Shown here piece after piece: positions 58,412-64,000 of a stretch of 64,000 bases of DNA. The stretch is taken from contig NZ_JAAVUW010000001.1 of the NCBI RefSeq assembly GCF_018449605.1, forward strand, positions 744,001-808,000, written 5' to 3'. A model generated the notes under the pieces. It did no database searches and was not told the DNA's origin. It saw only the letters and a list, made by a program, of their open reading frames with translations. How positions within the stretch are numbered: the stretch's first letter is position 1; the number at the start of each line of letters is the position of its first letter. Source of the stretch: Luteibacter sp. dw_328. GTDB lineage: Bacteria; Pseudomonadota; Gammaproteobacteria; Xanthomonadales; Rhodanobacteraceae. Both the position numbers and the translations under genes were made by a program.

Positions 58412-59022
58412 GCAACGGTGCCTTCATCGCGCTCATGCTTCGAGGCGCTGTCTTCGCAGTAGGCCTCATGACATGCCATGCACTTCACGCGAATGACGCG
58501 CCCGTGCGTCCGCCGACCACCGGCGTCCTGGCCGATGCGGCCCGCTCTCATACCTATGTGGGCGCATTGACCGCCGGCTGGCGTAGCCTGCTCGATGCAC
58601 ACGTGCCCAGGGTAAATCTCTATCTCGGCATGAGTGACGACGATGCGCCGGAGCCGCTCCGCTATGCCGTAGCCGCCACAACGTCGCAGGGGCGTCCCAT
58701 TGAACGCGCCGATGGCTCGATGGTGGTTGCTTCCTGCCGTCCCGGATCCTGTCAGGAAAAGGGCATGGTCTGGGCATCGAGCGACGGCGTGGTCGTGGGT
58801 GCCCTCGTGCATTTCTACTACAAGGCCCCAAAAGCGCCGATGAGTCCCGCGTTGTTGATATGGTCCCGCGACGTCAAGGCCAGCTCCCTCCCGCACGGAT
58901 TTACCATGGCGCTCGAGGAATGGCTTCGCCAGCCCGTCTCAGTCGCCGGATTCCATGCGATCCGAATGGTGCAGCCGGATGGCACGATTGTCGATGTCTC
59001 GCCAGCAGGCTTGTTGCCGTGA
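58408..59022 (+). CDS. Exported protein, second gene of the secreted-protein operon
   Basis: 204 residues with a signal peptide (about 1-28, ALHAND). Motifs YLGMSDDDAPEPLRYAVAAT and DGSMVVASCRPGSC, WSRDVKASSLPHGFTMALEE; four cysteines, two close together (CRPGSC). No family recognised. Start overlaps the first gene and its stop overlaps the third (GTGA). Confidence 0.65.
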   Translation: MSNGAFIALMLRGAVFAVGLMTCHALHANDAPVRPPTTGVLADAARSHTYVGALTAGWRSLLDAHVPRVNLYLGMSDDDAPEPLRYAVAATTSQGRPIERADGSMVVASCRPGSCQEKGMVWASSDGVVVGALVHFYYKAPKAPMSPALLIWSRDVKASSLPHGFTMALEEWLRQPVSVAGFHAIRMVQPDGTIVDVSPAGLLP

Positions 59023-59798
59023 ATCACCGGCTATCGATCCTTGCCATGCTGCTCGGTATCGCCACGTGCCTCACGCCCTACCGCGCGCAAGCCGATGAGC
59101 CGTGCTGCGATGAGGCGCACGGATTCCATCGATCGGGTCCGCTTTATTTAGGAATACCGGTCGACCTCGACACGCACAGAAGCTCTCCCGGGCGCCACGG
59201 CTTCCTCGTTGCCATGGATGGCGCTGACCCGTTGCTGTCGGCCTGCAGGCACCAGGGAGATATCTGGATTGCCGGTAGCGACCAGCCACAGACGTGCCAC
59301 GGCGTCACGAAAGGCGAGGCGCTTGCCATGCTGGACATCGACCCGAGCAGGGCCGCGCCCCGCGGCGATGACTTGATGCTGCCGACGGTGCTTTCGACGT
59401 CGAGATTCTCCATGCGGAAGGCGATTATCTCGAATGCTTCATCGACCGACGCAGATCTCATTCGCACCGTGGAACCGTCGATTCCGCCGACATCTGTGAT
59501 TGAAGCCCTCAACATAGGTAACAAGGGCCAGCCTCTGTACCTTGAAGGCAGCCGTCATCTCAAGGATGGAAACGGCGACGACGCATGCGCCACGACAGCT
59601 CGAGCCGTGTTCGTAAAGAACAACGGAAAGGTAACTCGTCTCGGCACGCTCCCTAATCAGCCCACAGCCGTGGTGACCGCTGATCGGCAGTATCTGATCG
59701 TGCCGGTCGACTGTGGCAAACGGGTCGGTGTCTGGGCCATAGGCGCGAAGCTTGAGCAGGTCGGCTATCTCGATAACGGCTACGAGTATGGCGGCTAG
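59019..59798 (+). CDS. Exported protein, third gene of the secreted-protein operon
   Basis: 259 residues from GTG 59019, overlapping the preceding TGA by four bases. Signal peptide about 1-25, then DEPCCDEAHGFHRSGPLYLG. C-C pair and further cysteines (SACRHQG, TCHGV, DACAT, DCGKR) suggest several disulphides. The C-terminal half (ARAVFVKNNGKVTRLGTLPN) has a short-strand beta pattern. No family recognised. Confidence 0.65.
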   Translation: MNHRLSILAMLLGIATCLTPYRAQADEPCCDEAHGFHRSGPLYLGIPVDLDTHRSSPGRHGFLVAMDGADPLLSACRHQGDIWIAGSDQPQTCHGVTKGEALAMLDIDPSRAAPRGDDLMLPTVLSTSRFSMRKAIISNASSTDADLIRTVEPSIPPTSVIEALNIGNKGQPLYLEGSRHLKDGNGDDACATTARAVFVKNNGKVTRLGTLPNQPTAVVTADRQYLIVPVDCGKRVGVWAIGAKLEQVGYLDNGYEYGG

Positions 59799-59799
59799 C

Positions 59800-60483
59800 A
59801 TGCGAACTCTTGTCGTTTTCCTTCTGTTAGCAGCCCTTGCTGCAACCGGCGCTTCAGCTTCATCCGGCCAACAGGCGGAGAACTCGCCGCCTGCGTCTGC
59901 CAAAGCGACGGAGGTTCCCTGCGAAGGCGCCACCTCACCCATACCGGGCATCGATGCCCGTGGGGACATCGACTCGGACGGACACGACGAAGTGGCGGCC
60001 GTTACGTACTGCGGGGCGGGCGATGACATGGAGATAGTCGTTTCGAAACGTGACTCAGACGGAGTGAAGCGCGTCATCACAGCCACGGGGACGTGGGGCC
60101 GCGACAACATGCGTCACGATCAGGTCGCCCTGCAGCGGGGATCGTTAACTTACTCAACAAACTGCAACGGCTCGTGCGGAGATCAAACCTGGTCAGAAGA
60201 CTTTACGTTCCGTTTCGAACGAAAAGCCTTGGTTCTCGTAAGCATCGAGCAGTCATGGATGAACAGTGACGGCAGCGCCTACGGAACCAGGATCAGCCTC
60301 TTGAAAGGCTACGCTACTCACTTCCGCAAGAAGGGCTCGCGAGAGGTTGAGCGTCGCACTACGTTCAAGCCTGCCACTGTTAGCTTCAACGAGTTCAGCC
60401 TGGATGCGATGCACGACGTTATCGACTCGACCCCTGGCATGCACGGGTATGTCGACGAGCATTTTCATTTTAGGGAACAGTGA
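59800..60483 (+). CDS. Exported protein, fourth gene of the secreted-protein operon
   Basis: About 227 residues from ATG 59800, one base after the third gene stop (an earlier ATG at 59788 overlaps it). Signal peptide about 1-20. A DARGDIDSDGHDEVAAVTY segment resembles an FG-GAP/integrin-type calcium loop (Asp-x-Asp-x-Asp-Gly). Later NCNGSCGDQTW. No family recognised. It overlaps the last gene start (TGATG or GTGATG). Confidence 0.65.
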   Translation: MRTLVVFLLLAALAATGASASSGQQAENSPPASAKATEVPCEGATSPIPGIDARGDIDSDGHDEVAAVTYCGAGDDMEIVVSKRDSDGVKRVITATGTWGRDNMRHDQVALQRGSLTYSTNCNGSCGDQTWSEDFTFRFERKALVLVSIEQSWMNSDGSAYGTRISLLKGYATHFRKKGSREVERRTTFKPATVSFNEFSLDAMHDVIDSTPGMHGYVDEHFHFREQ

Positions 60484-61892
60484 TGACAAGGACGACGGGG
60501 ACATCGGTCCGACGGAAGGCCACAATCTGGGCACACATGGCGGCGATCCTCCTGTCGTTCTCGATGATCGGAACGGCAATGGGAGCTCCGCGCTGGGATC
60601 AGGGCGTGTTCTACGGCCCAGGTGGCGTCGGCACCGGAGGAATATTCCTCGCTTGCCTTGATCCATCGGGCCCCTCTCGATACGTGCTCGGGCGGGATGA
60701 TGTCCATCAAGTCGTACCGGACAACGACCGCTGGCTGGAGCGCAGCAATTCGGGCGTTACGGGTATCTGGAATATCGAGAGTCCCTACGACGGCGTAGCT
60801 ACCAGGAGCTGGCGAACGGATCCGGTGACTTCGGTCCGGAATGTGTTGCAGATCGACAAGATCGTATTCCCGGTGGACGTTGACATCGATTGCTCGACGC
60901 TGCGGACTGGCAATGCCACGGAACTCAAGATCAGGCCAGTCAAGGGAACGAAGCCGCTGAAGGCGATCGGCGTCTATGCGGGATCACGGTCCACCTGCGC
61001 CATCCTCGACGATCACAGTGCCCGCTGCTGGGGCTCCGAACTCGGCCTGATGGAGGGGAAAATTCCCGTGCCCGGTGTGGCAGCCATGGGCGGCCTCAAT
61101 GGAAACGAATGCGTGATTGCGCGAGGCGGCGAGGTCAGTTGTTGGGCCGACAGCAACGTGGTTCTCAAGACGCCGCGTAAGGTTCCCGGCCTGGCCCACG
61201 TCAAGAGCCTTGGCAGGGGAACAGCACTGTGCGGCATAAGAGACGACAACAGCCTGTTTTGCACGGACGCGAAGGGGCATGTGGGCGCCGTCCCAGGCGT
61301 GCCTTCGGCTATCGATGTGGCGGGCGATACCACTTACGGTGCCAGGCACTGTGCCGTGGTACCCGGTGGGGATGTGGTCTGCTGGGGTGACCTTGCGATT
61401 CACAACCCGGTCGGCGAGGAGGAAGCCCTCGTTAAAAGCGAACCGCCTACGCGTGTTTCCTTCGTACACGATGCGGTGAAGGTCGTTGGAAGCGACTGCG
61501 CCCTGCTGCGAGATGCATCGATCACCTGTTGGCAATACCGCCCCGATAGCGAGGCGGTCGCCATCGTCCCAAGGAAAACAGCGCCGCTGACTGGCTTTCG
61601 GGATATCGGCAGTGGCGGTGACACGTGCGGCTTGCTCATCGATGGCAGGGTCAAGTGTCGGCTGTTCGATCGCCCGGTCCTTATTCCTGGCGTCGAACAC
61701 GCCATCGCGATCAGCGTCGGCGTGGACCAGGGCTGCGCCGTCATCGAAGGGGGTGGTATCCGCTGCTGGGGACAAAACGGATATGGCACCCTGGGCAGTC
61801 TCGCGAATCGGGGTGCTCCCACCTACGACGACTCGCAATACGCTTCTCATGCACCCATCGGATTTGTGAACTATCGCGAGGATGATCGGTAG
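60483..61892 (+). CDS. Exported RCC1-like beta-propeller protein, last gene of the operon
   Basis: About 469 residues from ATG 60483 (GTG 60480 possible). Signal peptide about 1-35. The rest carries about seven repeats of the RCC1/regulator-of-chromosome-condensation type: CAILDDHSARCWG, CVIARGGEVSCWAD, CGIRDDNSLFC, CAVVPGGDVVCWGD, CALLRDASITC, CGLLIDGRVKC and CAVIEGGGIRCWGQNGYGTL. Each blade has a Cys-x-x and a second Cys, probably disulphides, so a secreted seven-bladed propeller is expected. Such propellers bind proteins or ligands. It is the only recognisable member of the operon. Confidence 0.78.
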   Translation: MTRTTGTSVRRKATIWAHMAAILLSFSMIGTAMGAPRWDQGVFYGPGGVGTGGIFLACLDPSGPSRYVLGRDDVHQVVPDNDRWLERSNSGVTGIWNIESPYDGVATRSWRTDPVTSVRNVLQIDKIVFPVDVDIDCSTLRTGNATELKIRPVKGTKPLKAIGVYAGSRSTCAILDDHSARCWGSELGLMEGKIPVPGVAAMGGLNGNECVIARGGEVSCWADSNVVLKTPRKVPGLAHVKSLGRGTALCGIRDDNSLFCTDAKGHVGAVPGVPSAIDVAGDTTYGARHCAVVPGGDVVCWGDLAIHNPVGEEEALVKSEPPTRVSFVHDAVKVVGSDCALLRDASITCWQYRPDSEAVAIVPRKTAPLTGFRDIGSGGDTCGLLIDGRVKCRLFDRPVLIPGVEHAIAISVGVDQGCAVIEGGGIRCWGQNGYGTLGSLANRGAPTYDDSQYASHAPIGFVNYREDDR

Positions 61893-61901
61893 CGACCGCG
61901 T

Positions 61902-62150
<249 letters not shown>

Positions 62151-62171
62151 CTAGGGGTTCATGGCACAAGC

Positions 62172-62194
62172 ATCGCCGATGAATCGGCTCCTAC
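62172..62194. repeat. Single arm of the REP-like repeat
   Basis: 23 bases identical to the right arm of the 21673-21742 inverted repeat (21719-21741). The partner arm is absent here. It lies 15 bp after the stop of the histidine kinase. Confidence 0.8.
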
Positions 62195-62208
62195 GAGGCG
62201 GGGCGGCG

Positions 62209-64000
62209 TCAGGTCGTGCTTCCGCGGGCTCGAGCCAGGGCGGCGGCGAGAACGGCGCGGGAATAGGGCTTATGCAGGAGCTCCACGTCGCTTGGCGCGC
62301 CTTTGCCTCCGTGCTGCTGGGCGGTATAGCCCGAAGCCAATACCACGGCGACGCTGGGATAGTTCTCCCGAACGTAGCGCGCGAGGTCCAGCCCGTTGGT
62401 CTCGCCGGGCATGATCACGTCACTGAAGACCACGTCGATGTCCGTGCGCTGGGCGAGTACGTCAAGCGCCTGGGCGGCGTCGGCGGCCTCGAGGGTCGTG
62501 TAGCCGAGTGCGCCCAGAAGGGCCACGGACACCTCGCGCACGTTGATGTCATCGTCCACGACGAGCACGCGTCCGTCGCCTGCGGCCGTTGGCACCGGGG
62601 CCTCGGGCGAGGCGACCGCCACCTCGTCGGTATAGGGCAGGCACAGGTCGATCGTCGTGCCCTGCCCCACTTCACTGGTAACGCTCACGAAGCCGCCCGA
62701 TTGCCTCACGAAACCATAAACCTGGCTAAGACCCAGCCCTGTGCCCTTGCCCAGTGCCTTGGTGGTGAAGAACGGATCGAAGATGCGCGCGGCGGTCTCG
62801 GGCGTCATGCCCGTGCCGCTGTCGCGCACGCGGAGCACCACATAGGTCCCCGGCTCAGCCGACATTGCCAGCGCCTCGCGCGGCGTCAACGTAGTGAGCG
62901 ATGTCGTGATCGTCAGGCGGCCGCCATGCGGCATCGCATCGCGCGCGTTGATCGCCAGATTCAGGATCGCGGTTTCGAGCTGGTGTGGATCGCTTCGGCA
63001 ATACCAACGCTGTGCCGGCCGAGGAAGCTCCAGCGAAACCGTTTCGCCCAGGGCGCGGCCAAGCAGCGTGGCGAAGTCTCGCAGCAGGTCGTCGACGCAG
63101 ACGGGCTGCGCCTGCAGGTCCTGCCGGCGGGAGAAGGCCAATAGCTGCTGGTTCAGACTGGCGCCGCGCTCCACGCCCGCTTTCGCGGCGGCGAAGAAGC
63201 GCTGGGCTTTCGCATTGTCTGCGGGTACGGCGCTCTCCAGCACATCCAGGCTGCCGCCGATGACCATCAGCAGGTTGTTGAAGTCGTGGGCGATGCCCCC
63301 GGTGAGCTGGCCAACGGCTTCCATCTTCTGCGCCTGACGCAGCTGAATCTCCATCAGGCGACGCTCGGTGATATCGCCGACGACACCGACCAGACGTGCC
63401 GGCACGCCGTCGCGATCATAGGTACGGCCTTTGACGTGCACCCAACGATGAGTGGCGGCCTCTCCTGCCGGACGCACGCGCCGCTCGAAATCGAGGACGC
63501 CGGTTTCCATGGCCTGCTCGAAAGCCGCTCTCACCTCGTCCTGTTCATGGGCGAGGAACGGTTGCGACAGCGACTCGAGCGTGCGGCCCTCGGGACCGGC
63601 CTGCGCGAGTCCCAGGATGACTTCAGCCTGCCGTGAAATCGTGACCGTTCGGTCCGCGAGATCGATGTCCCAGCTACCCATGCCCGCCGCATCGAGCGCT
63701 ACCGCAAGGCGATCTTCCACGCTGCGTCGTTCGGCTATTTCGCCGGCCAGTTGCGCATTCGCCGCCGACAGCTCATGGCTGCGCTGCCGGGCGTGCGTGA
63801 GGTCGGTCGCGATCACACAAATGACGCGCGGCATGCCGGGTTCAAAAGGCAATTCGACGGCCGACAGCGTCACCGGAACGACGCGGCCATCGATGCGGCG
63901 AAGACTCACTTCCGCTGCCCTGCCCGCTTCCGCACCCGGGGACAGCATCTCGGCCATCAACGCGGCATCGGCACGCTCCAGATACGGCACGACGGAGCGG
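62209..64000 (-). CDS. Hybrid sensor histidine kinase/response regulator (5' partial)
   Basis: The frame reaches the window edge; about 597 residues visible. N-terminal PAS-type segments ([37 protein letters not shown]), then a HisKA domain with phospho-His in [15 protein letters not shown], an HATPase_c domain ([47 protein letters not shown]), and a C-terminal receiver domain with [13 protein letters not shown] and phospho-Asp in [10 protein letters not shown]. No output domain follows, so it passes phosphate on. Target unknown. Confidence 0.9.
   Translation of the reverse strand, partial: RSVVPYLERADAALMAEMLSPGAEAGRAAEVSLRRIDGRVVPVTLSAVELPFEPGMPRVICVIATDLTHARQRSHELSAANAQLAGEIAERRSVEDRLAVALDAAGMGSWDIDLADRTVTISRQAEVILGLAQAGPEGRTLESLSQPFLAHEQDEVRAAFEQAMETGVLDFERRVRPAGEAATHRWVHVKGRTYDRDGVPARLVGVVGDITERRLMEIQLRQAQKMEAVGQLTGGIAHDFNNLLMVIGGSLDVLESAVPADNAKAQRFFAAAKAGVERGASLNQQLLAFSRRQDLQAQPVCVDDLLRDFATLLGRALGETVSLELPRPAQRWYCRSDPHQLETAILNLAINARDAMPHGGRLTITTSLTTLTPREALAMSAEPGTYVVLRVRDSGTGMTPETAARIFDPFFTTKALGKGTGLGLSQVYGFVRQSGGFVSVTSEVGQGTTIDLCLPYTDEVAVASPEAPVPTAAGDGRVLVVDDDINVREVSVALLGALGYTTLEAADAAQALDVLAQRTDIDVVFSDVIMPGETNGLDLARYVRENYPSVAVVLASGYTAQQHGGKGAPSDVELLHKPYSRAVLAAALARARGSTT

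Overview
The window reads as chromosomal DNA of a high-GC gammaproteobacterium, most likely Rhodanobacteraceae/Xanthomonadales (Luteibacter/Dyella-like). The basis is protein style: TonB/BtuB, CopA/CopB, FTR1, DUF-type lipoproteins, an N-glycanase of the PNGase A type and a REP-like inverted repeat. The genus is inference. No rRNA, tRNA, CRISPR array, integrase or transposase was seen.

Layout. 1-2.9 kb: cobalamin uptake operon (riboswitch, btuB, membrane protein, start of a third gene). 3-14 kb: secreted trypsin-like protease, metallo-beta-lactamase-fold hydrolase, two FtsX/MacB-type permeases without an ATPase, a DJ-1/PfpI protein, small secreted proteins and a TetR regulator. 14-18 kb: SPFH/flotillin protein, a possible DNA-binding protein facing an array of GCGTAAC sites, and two gene remnants (SMI1/KNR4-like tail, DUF4184 with an internal deletion). 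18-29 kb: glycan and hydrolase block: PNGase A-like amidase, AraC regulator and SDR, GH27 with carbohydrate-binding modules divergent from a GH76 enzyme, an epoxide-hydrolase-like protein and a beta-lactamase-fold serine hydrolase. 28.6-39.5 kb: envelope block: lipoproteins, a NodT/HlyD/DUF2955 efflux system, a PlpD-like patatin autotransporter, a glycine-zipper protein and a DUF3313 protein. Four similar inverted-repeat sites lie in front of genes here. 39.6-42.4 kb: Fur-box-preceded cytochrome c-FTR1 iron permease and an Mrr-like nuclease. 43.9-52.2 kb: copper resistance: GST, a flavin/iron-sulfur reductase, CopA and CopB, then CopZ, copper ATPase and CueR behind a CueR-type promoter. 52.2-57.5 kb: LysR, two VOC proteins, DsbA/FrnE, a second GH27, RidA and a YefM/YoeB toxin-antitoxin pair. 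57.6-61.9 kb: five overlapping or abutting genes for exported proteins of unknown function ending in an RCC1-like propeller. 62-64 kb: a small acidic protein and a hybrid histidine kinase running off the window.

How it fits together. The organism appears equipped to take up B12 and iron, detoxify copper, pump out small aromatic or toxic molecules and trim eukaryotic (plant/fungal) glycans: N-glycans, alpha-galactosides and alpha-1,6-mannan. That fits a soil or plant/fungus-associated life. The least explained unit is the 57.6-61.9 kb secreted-protein operon. The most unusual gene partnerships are the GST/flavoprotein with CopAB and the GCGTAAC-site protein with flotillin.
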